This document shows positions 46,279 to 56,163 of a stretch of DNA of 64,000 bases, one piece after another; the stretch's first letter is position 1, and every line of letters begins with the position of its first letter. The translations under genes were made by a program, and so were the position numbers. Source of the stretch: Petasospora fabianii (taxonomy: Eukaryota > Ascomycota > Saccharomycetes > Phaffomycetales > Wickerhamomycetaceae). The stretch is from assembly GCA_022641835.1 (NCBI GenBank), contig CP048715.1:248001-312000 (forward strand). Direction: 5' to 3'. The notes under the pieces were generated by a model, which saw nothing but the letters and a program-made list of their open reading frames with translations, was not told where the DNA came from and made no database searches.

Positions 46279-48416
46279 ATGGCGGAAAAACTGGTACGTT
46301 CGAGCATTTGTGGGCATCTGGAAGCAATCAAGCTAACATCTGTCGCAGATAACGGTGTTTATCGCTGATGTGGGTGCAAACATGGCCAGCAAGAGCTCAG
46401 GACGTGACAAGTGCGACCTCGATGTCGGCATGGACTACGTCAGGAGCGTGTTATTTGAAAAGGTAAGTGCAATTGAGAAGAACAAACTGTCGTTCCATAC
46501 TAACATTACGCAATTAGATCTTGAGAGGGAGAAAAACTGACTACGTCTCTTTCATGAAGGTCGAATCCGAAGGTGAGTTGATACCCCACAGACCGTGCGT
46601 CTCACAGCAAAAACTAACACGACATCACAGTAACCAGCAATACTCAGGACCTCGATAACGTTGAAACTTGCTTTGAGATGATCCAGTAAGTTTTTTCTTC
46701 ACTGCTGCAACCCCCGAGTACGCATCACTAACATTCTGCCAAAGGCCACTCTATGAACATCTTCGCTACCTCCAAGTCCAGCCCACCAGTATCAAAGCCG
46801 GTCCTGACTCTGCAGGTATAGTCCGTGCCCTACTCGGTGCCTTTCAGATGATCACAGACTTTGTCGGGAAGAGGGCGTTTGTGAAGAATGTTGTTCTCAT
46901 CACCAACACTCGCAGCACACCTGAGCTCGACGATGCCTTCGTCGCTGGTATTACCGACATTGTCGTCAAGAGTGGTATCAACGTGACACTTATCGGCACA
47001 GATTTTGACGATGCCCAAATGGATCCAGAGAGACAGAAGGTTGGTGCCACATGGATCTCTTTTCTAGAAGGCTTACCAAACAGCACCATCCTCACCGGAA
47101 AAGAGGCTATAGCCCTCGCTGAGATTCCAGCCCCGAGGGTTACGAAGTCAGCTAATGTATTCAAGGGCGGTGAACTTCGAATCGGTGCCGATCTGCTCAA
47201 TACCACACAGACCGACAACAGCGATGGTACCTGCTTGTGTATCGCAGTGGAAGCTCTAGGCGCCGTCAAGGTGGTGCGGCCGCCATCAAGAACGACCGTT
47301 GGGCTCGATGCTAAGGGCAATCTAAGACCTGTTCAGCGAACGATTGACTATGAGATTCACCACTATACTGATCGGAAGCTTGCCGATGCCGATTTGGAGG
47401 ATATCGATAAGATCAGCGAGCTTGTGGAGGAGAATCAGTACGAAATTGAACAAGTCGACAAGGACAGCCTAGTTAAGGCTTATAAGTATGGACGTGCCGT
47501 TGTGATGTTGAATCCAGCTTTAGAAGCGGCCAGGAAATATCATACGAACCTTGGCCTTGACATCTGTGGTGTGATTGAAGAACGCAGATTGCCACGCTGC
47601 TACCTTACTGGTGAAGCTATGTACATCGTTGGTCGCCAAAATAGCACGCCTGATATGATGGCGCTTTCTGCTATTGTCGACTCGTTGATGGAGCTTGATG
47701 CTGTAGCTATTGCAAGATATGTTCAAAGACCAAATGCTGAGGTTCAAATGGTTGCTTTGATCCCAGTCTACGTGAACAGTGGTGTTACGAAAAAGAGGTC
47801 AAGAGGCTACATGGAGGAGAAGAAAGGTGAGACGCGAGCTCTTATCCTTACAAGACTTCCATTCTACGAGGATGAGAAGATTGCCGCCTTTCCGGATCTC
47901 ACTCACTTGGTAACAAGTTCTGGAAGAGTTATCACCGGTGATCATCCAAGACTTCCGTCTGACGACATGGTTTCAGCGATGACGGATCTTGTGAATGAGA
48001 TGGATCTTGATAAATTGCAGGGGAAAGAGACTGACTTTGATGGCGACAAGCGTATTTTCAATGCTATGGCAGCTGATCTGTCAAGGGATAATCAGGATAT
48101 TCTCGTCAAACCAGCAGTTGGAGTTCAGAGGCTACATCAGGTGATTAGGGATATAGCTGTCAACTCCGTCAGATGTAAAGGTGGTCTCAAAGAGTATTGT
48201 CAGAGGGAAGATATCATCCCGCCGCTTAACATGTCACTGATGGTTTCCACCAATGTGCCTCCTCAACTTAATGATGCTTCAAAGGGCACCATGTCCCGTT
48301 TGACTAAGCTGTTGAATGTTTCGAAAGTGGAGAAGGCACCTGTTATGAGGAAAAGATCAGGAATGGATGAAATCGCACTCCCAGAGGATGATGAAGATGA
48401 TGATCTGCAGTTTTGA
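46279..48416 (+). CDS. YKU80: YKU80, Ku80 DNA-end binding subunit; four introns
   Basis: Exons are 46279-46293, 46349-46462, 46518-46572, 46631-46685 and 46745-48416, giving 636 residues in frame. Introns are 55, 55, 58 and 59 bases with GTACGT, GTAAGT, GTGAGT and GTAAGT donors and CTAAC branch sites; the last uses an AAG acceptor. The vWA start ITVFIADVGANM is as in Ku80, followed by a Ku core at about 220-450 (AYKYGRAVVMLNP, MALSAIVDSLMELDAVAI, LPFYEDE) and a C-terminal arm. The tail is acidic (DEDDDLQF). Ku70/Ku80 drives non-homologous end joining and protects telomeres. Length is close to S. cerevisiae Yku80 (629). Confidence 0.93.
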
Positions 48417-48437
48417 AAATGCATTATGTCTGTACCT

Positions 48438-49250
48438 CTAGCTGTTATACAAGAAGAAGAACAGTTCAGGTAGACTGTTCACCAGTGGGTCGTAGTTCAA
48501 TTTCTTCAATTCCTCGGGAACATCGACTGGACCGATCCAAGTGGTGTCTTCCTTCAAAAATTTCAGTGTCAAGAAGCTTCTTTGACGGTCGGTCAATCTG
48601 TCGTTGTAGAAAATCGCAATTGCAGCGATCATGGCTTTCCCAGCGACATCGTAGGGAATCTTTCCATATCCAGTAGCTAGGCCACTTAGTATCACGGATC
48701 CGATCTTTGGTCTCTCTCCAATACCGGCAGTTGAATTGTGCTTCTCCACCTCACTCAGGATACTCCAGGTCCAGTCGTACACCATCCTCAATGACTCGAG
48801 ATCGGATTCATGAACTCGTCTGGGAGAGCGCATAGTTGGCATATGTATCAGATACTCAGCATCCCACATAACCTTCGCCCGTGTTTCCTTATCGAACTGC
48901 ACGATCCGAGCAGATCCTGGTGGTGAGTATCCATGAGGGATCTGTTGGCCCACAATCTTTTCCGCATGGTTAGGGGAGAATGCATCCCTCAACACTTTGT
49001 CCAGACCACCATTCATAAGTCCCAGTGAATTTCCTGGAGAGACCACAGCTGTAACTGATGATTTCGGGTTCTCATATGGCTTGAGGGAAGTGATGGACAT
49101 TCCTGGATGACTCGAAACTTGAACATCCTGGGGAAGACCCATCGTGATCATGCTCATGTCGAAAGACTTGAGGTGGGCACGCCATGACCTGCACAGCTCA
49201 GTGCCAGCATCAACGAGGTATATGTTCACTCTCGGGATAGAGGGAGGCAT
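48438..49250 (-). CDS. Macro-domain protein, YMR087W-like
   Basis: This 270-residue protein is one macro domain with extensions. The ADP-ribose-binding signature VVSPGNSLGLMNGGLDKVL lies at about 68-86, followed by a GSARIV strand and IHMPTMRSP. The glycine-rich second loop is SGLATGYGKIPYDVAGKAM. It most resembles yeast YMR087W, a putative ADP-ribose-1''-phosphate phosphatase or ADP-ribosyl hydrolase. Substrate is unknown. The gene is convergent with YKU80, 21 bases between stops. Confidence 0.85.
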   Translation of the reverse strand: MPPSIPRVNIYLVDAGTELCRSWRAHLKSFDMSMITMGLPQDVQVSSHPGMSITSLKPYENPKSSVTAVVSPGNSLGLMNGGLDKVLRDAFSPNHAEKIVGQQIPHGYSPPGSARIVQFDKETRAKVMWDAEYLIHMPTMRSPRRVHESDLESLRMVYDWTWSILSEVEKHNSTAGIGERPKIGSVILSGLATGYGKIPYDVAGKAMIAAIAIFYNDRLTDRQRSFLTLKFLKEDTTWIGPVDVPEELKKLNYDPLVNSLPELFFFLYNS

Positions 49251-49664
49251 ATGCGCTGGTTTGAGGGTTTGAATGTGGGTAGTAGGTACGAGAGTGGAGA
49301 CTAAACAATACAGGCTTTGTTAAAAGAGTAGAAGTTCGCGGGTGCAATGTGGAGAGGGCCGCATCCTCCTCTCCTCCTTCTCTGATCTATCTAGTTGTAA
49401 TAGACTCAAATTAGAATTCTCTGGTTACTTGTAGATTAGTGATTTATCAGAACTCTGAGAAAAGGAACTTCAGTTGTTTCGGGATTACACCACCCAAACA
49501 CGTCACCTTAGCGACTTCCGCTTTAGTCCGAACTCCGTTTGTGTCTGACATCACCCTTGGAATCGAGACCTCAAGGCATCAATTTATGGCGCAGTTCCAT
49601 ATATTGTCGGTAATAGACGCTGGTGAGTGGTTTTAAGACCTTCCTCTGACGCATCACAGGTACA
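49251..49664. other. Divergent region, macro protein / membrane protein
   Basis: No gene is supported in these 414 bases; an open frame at 49439-49636 has no protein-like features. Confidence 0.4.
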
Positions 49665-50369
49665 ATGAGCACGCTTTTCTACTCCTTTACCTTTCTCCCC
49701 GTTCTTCTTTTCTCCACTCTTGGTCTTTACCTCGTCTACCGTAGGCGCATTGTCTTCCACACGGGCATGATACTCGATCAGGTCGTCCCAATGGAGGGAC
49801 ATATCAATAAAATGATCCTCACAGTCGAGTCTAAGGACTTGATGACCGTCTGGAGCTCGTCTCATAGGAAGTTGTATAAGATCACCAGAGACGGAGTGAG
49901 ATGGCACATCCAGACGCCTTCAGGGAAAAACCTGGCCACTCTCAAGAGTTCATGGAGAGAAAAGTATATAGTCTTGGCTGCGTCTAGCCCCGTCTCGCAG
50001 TCTCCTTTCGTCTCTACACCGTCTGTGATCAGAATGGAATCAAGTATCATTTCATCATATAACAGGTACAAGGAATCCACATTCACCTTTGGAACGGAAA
50101 CCTCCTTGAGATGGTGTGGATTGGATCACTTTGAGATCATAGGAAAATATTTCAATCACCAAGAGGAGATCCAGATCCTTCGTCAGCGTGTGGCCTTCTG
50201 CGAGGGTCTTGTCGAGAACTCGTTTGTTATCTTGTTCGACTATGGCAAGATCAACATGAAGATCTTGCTCTCAACATTCTTGTTGACCTTGTTGTGCCAA
50301 GGTTCACCTCTCTCCAAAGCTCTTTCGTACTCAAACACCAGGAGTTCGAAAGAGAATAGTTTTGCGTGA
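49665..50369 (+). CDS. Unknown single-pass membrane protein, possibly tubby/scramblase-like fold
   Basis: This 234-residue protein has one N-terminal membrane helix (LFYSFTFLPVLLFSTLGLYLVY, residues about 4-25 in pieces) followed by RRR, so a signal anchor. The rest is beta-rich. The segments LYKITRDGVRWHIQTP, LRWCGLDHFEI and FDYGKINMKILLSTFLLTLL resemble the pattern of tubby C-terminal-like/scramblase-like fungal proteins. That likeness is weak. The C-terminus is Ser-rich. I do not recognise a named homologue. Its stop lies 10 bases from the stop of the convergent TFC8-like gene. Confidence 0.6.
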   Translation: MSTLFYSFTFLPVLLFSTLGLYLVYRRRIVFHTGMILDQVVPMEGHINKMILTVESKDLMTVWSSSHRKLYKITRDGVRWHIQTPSGKNLATLKSSWREKYIVLAASSPVSQSPFVSTPSVIRMESSIISSYNRYKESTFTFGTETSLRWCGLDHFEIIGKYFNHQEEIQILRQRVAFCEGLVENSFVILFDYGKINMKILLSTFLLTLLCQGSPLSKALSYSNTRSSKENSFA

Positions 50370-50379
50370 CTATAAACGC

Positions 50380-52092
50380 TCATTTTACCACGAAGCGGCA
50401 ACCACTATAAATACTGATGTCACTCGCACTAAGAATTGCCTTAGTCAACGTTCCATAGTCATTCTCCGTATCTCTTGTAATATCAATAAAGCGTCTTCCT
50501 GAAACAGGGTCAACCCTTACAGCGGTAGTTAAAATCGGAAGGAATGTCAGACTGCAGGTAGGCCACTCGTTGTCTGTCTTTGATCTCATTGACTCTGGAT
50601 TCTGGGTCAAAACAAAGTCAAAGGTCTCCGTGAAGCCGCTGTTCGTGAATGGGACATCGGTAACTTCACCTGAGATATTAAGGCCGGCAACAATATGTAA
50701 ATTGTTAATCACAGCCTTATCAATGATATTCTCAGGTGTCAGTTTGTTCTTTTTGATGTAATTGAGTAGTAGTGTAGCGTATTTCTTCTTGATCAGCTCG
50801 TCTTTATCGCCATAGATCAGATTTTGAGAGGCCCACTTTGTAATATCAGAATCCCCATTAACTGATTCTCTGATAAATGTGGAGAAGTCGGTGCTATAGT
50901 CCGGTGTGATCTTCTCTGGTGTGACGTCCCTGATGGTACCCGTGATCTTAAACTCTTGGAAATGTGCAAGTGATGATCCCTTTGAGCTACCGTGGTTATC
51001 CAGCGTGACAAACATAACCTTGTACGTGTTCTCCGACGAAATCTGATATTTGAAACCTGCATCTTGTTCAAGCTCATAGAGGACAGCAAGAACATTTCCA
51101 CTGAAGTTGAGGGATGCACCATAGATCTTCAAGAGTGGCGTTCTGGTATTGAAATCGTTAAACTTGGAATTCCATCTTTGTATTCTCTTTTTCAAGAGCG
51201 GTTCTGTAGTATCATTAGGAGTATGTTCAAGATCATATGTAAATTCAGCCGTCTTGGATTGGGCAATAAGGAGAAGTTTAGACTGCCCACAAGGAAAAAC
51301 CTGAGATGGGGTCGTGAGGCCAGTATTGGTGGAGTTGGAATCATTCTTCGAGAGTTTGTGAAGCTTGCTATATGTGGTATAGAAAACAGTGTCGGTGCTA
51401 TCGACATAGATATCGTAGATCATAAATCTGTCAGCTACTTTGAGCTGTTCAACCTTGGATCCATCAACTTTGAAGATCTCATTTTTGGATGACACAGCAA
51501 ACATCACATTGTCAACAACCTTCAAATGCACAATTGGATGGTCTGACACTTTGAGAAAGTCTTGCTCTTCATTTTCAAAGATGTCAATGGTTCTGATATG
51601 GCCCGAAGCAAGACCCTCACAGAGTAAGAGATTGTGTTCCGTAGCGATCCAGCCAAACGAGTGAGTCTTTTGTTGATCAAACTGTGCTTGAGAGGTAATT
51701 GGCTCCTTTGTGGTGACATCAAGCCAAATATTTCCGTCTCTTATGATATATACTCCATGATATGAGGTCAATATCGCTAAATATGACACATTTTCGTAAA
51801 GTGGAGACCATTGGAGCTTGTTGATAGATTGTGTGGATGCGGTAAACAACGTGCCTGTACGCTCATCGCTCATCTCAGCATCGAAGAGCTGGTTAACTGG
51901 GAGCTTTTCGATATCAACCTTTACAAGATCGAACAATACAGCGGAAGACTTTGTAATTTCCTTCGTATGTTTTGGCTTGTATATTGAGATCTGACCCGAT
52001 GTATTTAGGGCAATGGACCCATCTGGAGACCAGTGAAGAACGTTGTGGAAGCCGTTGAATTCCACTCTCGGGATTATGAGGTCTGACACCAT
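50380..52092 (-). CDS. TFC8: TFC8-like TFIIIC subunit (beta-propeller)
   Basis: This 570-residue protein starts with a propeller whose first blade is FNGFHNVLHWSPDGSIAL, typical of TFIIIC delta-type subunits. WD-like strands run to about residue 330. The C-terminal part has WPTCSLTFLPILTT and a final IYSGCRFVVK, matching the position of the zf-TFIIIC domain but with few of the usual cysteines. Tfc8 is part of the tau-B module that binds the B box of tRNA genes. Other propeller proteins remain possible. The zinc site seems mostly lost here, which is noted as a finding. Confidence 0.6.
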   Translation of the reverse strand: MVSDLIIPRVEFNGFHNVLHWSPDGSIALNTSGQISIYKPKHTKEITKSSAVLFDLVKVDIEKLPVNQLFDAEMSDERTGTLFTASTQSINKLQWSPLYENVSYLAILTSYHGVYIIRDGNIWLDVTTKEPITSQAQFDQQKTHSFGWIATEHNLLLCEGLASGHIRTIDIFENEEQDFLKVSDHPIVHLKVVDNVMFAVSSKNEIFKVDGSKVEQLKVADRFMIYDIYVDSTDTVFYTTYSKLHKLSKNDSNSTNTGLTTPSQVFPCGQSKLLLIAQSKTAEFTYDLEHTPNDTTEPLLKKRIQRWNSKFNDFNTRTPLLKIYGASLNFSGNVLAVLYELEQDAGFKYQISSENTYKVMFVTLDNHGSSKGSSLAHFQEFKITGTIRDVTPEKITPDYSTDFSTFIRESVNGDSDITKWASQNLIYGDKDELIKKKYATLLLNYIKKNKLTPENIIDKAVINNLHIVAGLNISGEVTDVPFTNSGFTETFDFVLTQNPESMRSKTDNEWPTCSLTFLPILTTAVRVDPVSGRRFIDITRDTENDYGTLTKAILSASDISIYSGCRFVVK

Positions 52093-52740
52093 TAGAAAAC
52101 TTCTTTATGGCAGTAGGTATTTGCCGTTTATCAATTGTGCGTCGGCAATGATCATCTGAAGTTGACTGAAGTAAACAATACCACGCGTAGTTATTATGCC
52201 ATATATTCGAATCTGGGTGGTGTCTGGGTTAATCCCGATCTAAAAGAAACCTGGACATCATTTTCATCATTCCTTTTACTTTGAGGAGCACCTAGATAGC
52301 TTCAAACGCATGTTATGGTCTTTTACATATACTCAAATGATAATAGAGGATGCATACTATTTAGTCATGTAGTTATCTGTTTGATGTGGAAGATTTTTAT
52401 TTTAAAGCTTCAAGTTTTGATTCAAAAGTATCAAATGTTAGCTTTGATTATCTGTACTTGAGCCCTACATGTAAGCCTTCAAAACCTTTTCAAAACAGTA
52501 AACCCTCTTTAAATCTGTCAAAATGTCTATCACGAGCAAACGAAACCGTTAGCTCATTTTTTTTTAACTAGTTTCATGGCCATGAATATCAATTTAATTT
52601 TTTAGAGTGAATTAAATTCACTAGTATAAACTCTCCGGGGAAGGCATCCGCGACCAAACCTTAGCTTGATAAACCACATTAACCAACTACCCTAACTTTC
52701 ACACTGCCACCAGAGCAGAGAAGTGACCCAGATAGTAACT
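52093..52740. other. AT-rich intergenic region
   Basis: These 648 bases are A/T-rich in their middle, with T runs (52558-52565) and a perfect 17-base palindrome at 52606-52622 (two 8-base arms around one A). No gene is seen. It is a divergent promoter between a TFC8-like gene and a coiled-coil gene. Confidence 0.5.
52606..52622. repeat. 17-base perfect inverted repeat
   Basis: AGTGAATT, one A, then AATTCACT. It lies 119 bases before the coiled-coil gene start. It may be a dimeric factor site or chance. Confidence 0.5.
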
Positions 52741-53061
52741 ATGGAACATACATACGACCAGTTATACCGTTTAACGAGGACACCCAACAAGTCGACGCAT
52801 CAATTGCAGCAAATTCGTCGATCAGATCTCGTTCTTCAGTCACAATTGTCTACACTATCTAGTGCCAAAGCAAACACCGACAAATTGTGCAAGGACTTCG
52901 AGAAGCTCGTGAAGAACACACAGAGTGCCAAGGCTAAGGTTTCTGGAACACAGGCAGACAATGCAGGCTATATCCTTCAACATACAACAGAACTGGTTGA
53001 TCAACAACTGAGAGTTTTAGAGAAGACGAGGGATATCATTGAAGAGAACAAGAAGTTGTGA
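52741..53061 (+). CDS. Small coiled-coil protein, unknown
   Basis: This 106-residue protein begins MEHTYDQLYRLTR and is nearly all helical, with heptad-like Leu/Ile spacing from about residue 20 to 106 (QLSTLSSAKANTDKLCKDFEKLV, ELVDQQLRVLEKTRDIIEENKK, each in pieces). No membrane segment is seen. It resembles small subunits of coiled-coil complexes such as kinetochore, BLOC-1 or Mediator parts, but I cannot assign it. The stop lies in TTGTGAGCGG, which contains a GTGAGC donor-like sequence, so a short 3' exon is conceivable; a following CTAAC branch was not found. Confidence 0.5.
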   Translation: MEHTYDQLYRLTRTPNKSTHQLQQIRRSDLVLQSQLSTLSSAKANTDKLCKDFEKLVKNTQSAKAKVSGTQADNAGYILQHTTELVDQQLRVLEKTRDIIEENKKL

Positions 53062-53387
53062 GCGGAAGGGACGAACTTATACCGTAAGAGGTTTTAGTAA
53101 TGAACTACCCAGTGCTGATCCTTGCTCAAACGTTTAGGCTCAGCGATGGGCAAATGCCAGTCTCGAGAAATAGGAGATCAAGAAAGCAGGATACGTTATC
53201 AAGCAGCATGATCCCTTGTATGCCCGTGACAACATCACCAGTCAAGACTGGGGCATATAAGACAATGGATTCCATGATCAGATCTCCAAAGAGTACAAGA
53301 CAGGCGCCTGGAATGATCAGTTAAGCTACATAGAGATAGACATCGCAAGCTGGAAATCTCGCAAACATGATAATGAGATTAATATAA
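53062..53387. other. 3' region between coiled-coil gene and UTP21
   Basis: These 326 bases hold the convergent 3' ends. One frame contains several protein-like stretches but also stop codons, and I do not call a gene. Confidence 0.4.
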
Positions 53388-56129
53388 TTACACCGTAGTC
53401 AGGAGACTGATAACACCAGAACAGTACTTGACCAAGTCGTCAAAGTTGTCAGTCTTTTCCCTGTGTGCCTCGAACCACAAATCAAGGGCCACCTTCAATT
53501 CCTCATCGTCAGTTCCATGGATGACATCACCATGGTTCTTCAAGAATATGGTCATCCAAGCCTCAATCAAGTCGACGTCAGTGTTGGACTTGAATCCCTG
53601 AGTGAGTGCTTCAACAAAGTACTTCATTTCAGTCAAATCGACAGAGCTCATGGTTTTGATTTCAAGATCAGTAACAGCAGGAGAGGCCAAAGTGAAGTAC
53701 TTCAAAAACTCAGCATAATCAGACTTTCCAGAACAAACACGCAACAATCTCGTGAATTCAGACTCAAATGTACCATTCACTGGCTTCATCGCATGCAATT
53801 TGGTTTCATCATCCTGGTCATCACCGTTCTTGGAGAGAATAGCGGTCTTTCCCTCTCTGACAGAAGCCTCATCACCAATTTGAGCACCGGAGAGCTGAAG
53901 GAAGAATGGTGCATTTTTTGGTTTCTTTGGGGCCTCCTTAGGTTTGTTTCTCTGCTTGATGGTGTCAATATTCAAGAGTGTTTGGAACTTTGAACGTGGA
54001 CCAAGCGAAAGAGTCAGGAGGGAATTGTCGATCTGATCAACGGACTCGTAGTGGTTAGTGTACTCCTCTTCAACCTCTTCATCAAAGGCACCATCCAACA
54101 ATGTGACATCGTCAGAAATCATGGACAGCGAGACATCGGTGAATTCATCTTGTTCAACGTTTCTTGTTGAAACAGGTCTGAACTGAGCACGATTAGTCCA
54201 AAGTGAGATACCAATTCTGGCAACATGAGTGGTGGCAAGGAAATCCCCAACTGGAGAGAACTTGATATTGGTTGCAACATGACTGACTCTGATACCGTCA
54301 ATACAGAGACCTGTTGGGATATCCCATGTGCGGATGGTAGAGTCCAATGCAGCAGTGACGATCCAACGACCATCAGGAGAGAAAGCCATGGCTGTGATTC
54401 TGTTGGAGTGACCCCAGAAAACTCTGACAACTTTGTGTGTGACGGCATCCACAACGACGACGGATAAATCATCAAGAGCGAGCGCAAACAGGTCAGATGA
54501 TCTGTGGTACACCATTGATGTGATTGGTGCATCAAGGACGAGCTTACCAAGGTATTTGGATTGGGAGAAGTCGTAGAAACCAACAACACCGTCCAAACCA
54601 CAAGACACCATCTTTCTGTTCATACCATCAAGAGCAAGGCCGGTAACTGCCTTCTTATGCAGATTGTATTTTTTTCTGAGCTGGCCACTCTGCAAGTTGT
54701 GGACACCAATACCACCATTTGAGGAACCAACAAGGGCGAAGTTACCACATGGAGAAGCAGCAACAGACTTTACGACACCACCGTCAATTGTGGCCAGCTT
54801 GTGTCTACCGACTCTTCTGCTGTGAGAATCCCAGGTACGAGCAACGTTCTCACCTTCGTGAGCAGTAACAACGTTTTCCCACTCACCAACTCTAGTATTC
54901 TCGACAGCCATGCCAATAACTTCTGGGAACTTGTCCTTGATACCACCTTCTCTCTTACCGTCAGTTCTCTTGTGAGCTCTCTGAGACATTTCCTGGGATT
55001 GGGCATCTTTTCTGAGAGAGAATTTCCATACAGATTTGTCTCTAGAACCAGAAAGGATGTAATGACCATCATCATCAGCAAACTCGAAAGAAGTGACTGG
55101 GGCGGCATGACCACCTCTCGATCTGAGATATCTTGGTGGTGCAACGACAGCAGCATTCGACGAGAGAGGTGGATCGAAGACAAATTCCTTCAAATGGTTA
55201 TCACCACCGTTCGTGACAATGATCGGCTGACCGTTAAGGAATTGTGCTTTCGAGACACCACCATGAGTCTCTCTGTGAGCGTTGAGGACATGAATACGGG
55301 CGTTACGGTCAAGATCGAAGAATGTAAGATCACCGGACGTGTGACCAATACAAAGGTGTGCTGGACCATCAGTTCTGAAAGAAATGGAAGTGACGGAACT
55401 CTTGGTGGTCATTGTACGGAGTGTCTTACCCTTTTTGATATTGTAAAGAATGACTTCACCAGTCGTAGTACCGAGTGCGACAATGTCAAGCACTGGGGCG
55501 CATTCGATGGCAGTCATAGTGTATGAGAACGAAGTGGAATAGAGGAGCTTTCCAGAGTGGATGTTGTAGATGCTGAGTCCTGTAGCGGTAAGAACAACAA
55601 TCTTGTTAAGGTAAGTTGGTGGGTGCACAATTCCAACAATATCATCTTCCAACTCGAACTTGGTGTAGAACTCAGTGGCAACCTTCATTCCAGCTGACTT
55701 CTTGAAAACAAAGACAGTTTTATTGTTTGAGCCAATTAGATAGTCGCCAAAAACGAGGAGTCTCTTGACACCACCTTCAACGGTCATGGAGTGTTCAAGT
55801 CTACCTCTCTTGAATATTCCGATCTCTTCTCCGTAGGCGGCATAAACATAGTGGTAATGAGCAGCGAGTGCGGTAATCTCACTTGAGAGTTCACCCTGCG
55901 TAACAAAGAGAAGATGAAGGGTGTTGGCATCAAAGATCTGGAAAGAACGACCCACTGATGTGGCGATGTAGAAGGTTGAGCCAAGAGTACCCACAGCGAA
56001 GGGGAGGCCAGTGGTGGTTTGTCCGATGGTTCTAAAAGGAGAGAAGAGGCGTGGCTTGACAGCCTTCTTCCCCTCAGAGACCTTGCGCCTTTTAACAACT
56101 TCAGTAGTAGTCATGGAGGCTGTGAGCAT
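53388..56129 (-). CDS. UTP21: UTP21, SSU processome UtpB WD-repeat protein
   Basis: The first ATG is at 56129 (MLTASMTTTEVVKRRK), giving 913 residues; a second ATG at 56114 is equally plausible. The N-terminus has LFSPFRTIGQ, as in Utp21. Two WD40 propellers fill about 30-650, with SIYNIHSGKLLY, VGFYDFSQSKYLGKLV, VVVVDAVTHKVVRVFWGHSNRITA and TRTWDIPTGLC visible in pieces. The C-terminal Utp21 domain covers about 690-913, starting at the segment with LLTLSLGPRSKFQTLLN. Utp21 is in the UtpB subcomplex with Pwp2, Dip2 and others. PAC and RRPE sites are just upstream. Confidence 0.94.
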   Translation of the reverse strand: MLTASMTTTEVVKRRKVSEGKKAVKPRLFSPFRTIGQTTTGLPFAVGTLGSTFYIATSVGRSFQIFDANTLHLLFVTQGELSSEITALAAHYHYVYAAYGEEIGIFKRGRLEHSMTVEGGVKRLLVFGDYLIGSNNKTVFVFKKSAGMKVATEFYTKFELEDDIVGIVHPPTYLNKIVVLTATGLSIYNIHSGKLLYSTSFSYTMTAIECAPVLDIVALGTTTGEVILYNIKKGKTLRTMTTKSSVTSISFRTDGPAHLCIGHTSGDLTFFDLDRNARIHVLNAHRETHGGVSKAQFLNGQPIIVTNGGDNHLKEFVFDPPLSSNAAVVAPPRYLRSRGGHAAPVTSFEFADDDGHYILSGSRDKSVWKFSLRKDAQSQEMSQRAHKRTDGKREGGIKDKFPEVIGMAVENTRVGEWENVVTAHEGENVARTWDSHSRRVGRHKLATIDGGVVKSVAASPCGNFALVGSSNGGIGVHNLQSGQLRKKYNLHKKAVTGLALDGMNRKMVSCGLDGVVGFYDFSQSKYLGKLVLDAPITSMVYHRSSDLFALALDDLSVVVVDAVTHKVVRVFWGHSNRITAMAFSPDGRWIVTAALDSTIRTWDIPTGLCIDGIRVSHVATNIKFSPVGDFLATTHVARIGISLWTNRAQFRPVSTRNVEQDEFTDVSLSMISDDVTLLDGAFDEEVEEEYTNHYESVDQIDNSLLTLSLGPRSKFQTLLNIDTIKQRNKPKEAPKKPKNAPFFLQLSGAQIGDEASVREGKTAILSKNGDDQDDETKLHAMKPVNGTFESEFTRLLRVCSGKSDYAEFLKYFTLASPAVTDLEIKTMSSVDLTEMKYFVEALTQGFKSNTDVDLIEAWMTIFLKNHGDVIHGTDDEELKVALDLWFEAHREKTDNFDDLVKYCSGVISLLTTV

Positions 56130-56163
56130 GGGGATTGATCTCAAACAAAGTGATAAGAGGTTC

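Noticed and set aside
52300-52640. AT-rich region considered as a centromere or replication origin
   Set aside because: It is short and has no recognisable CDE or ARS consensus arrangement that I can defend.
53062-53390. Protein-like stretches in one frame after the coiled-coil gene
   Set aside because: That frame has stops and no convincing splice sites; stretches of this length arise by chance.
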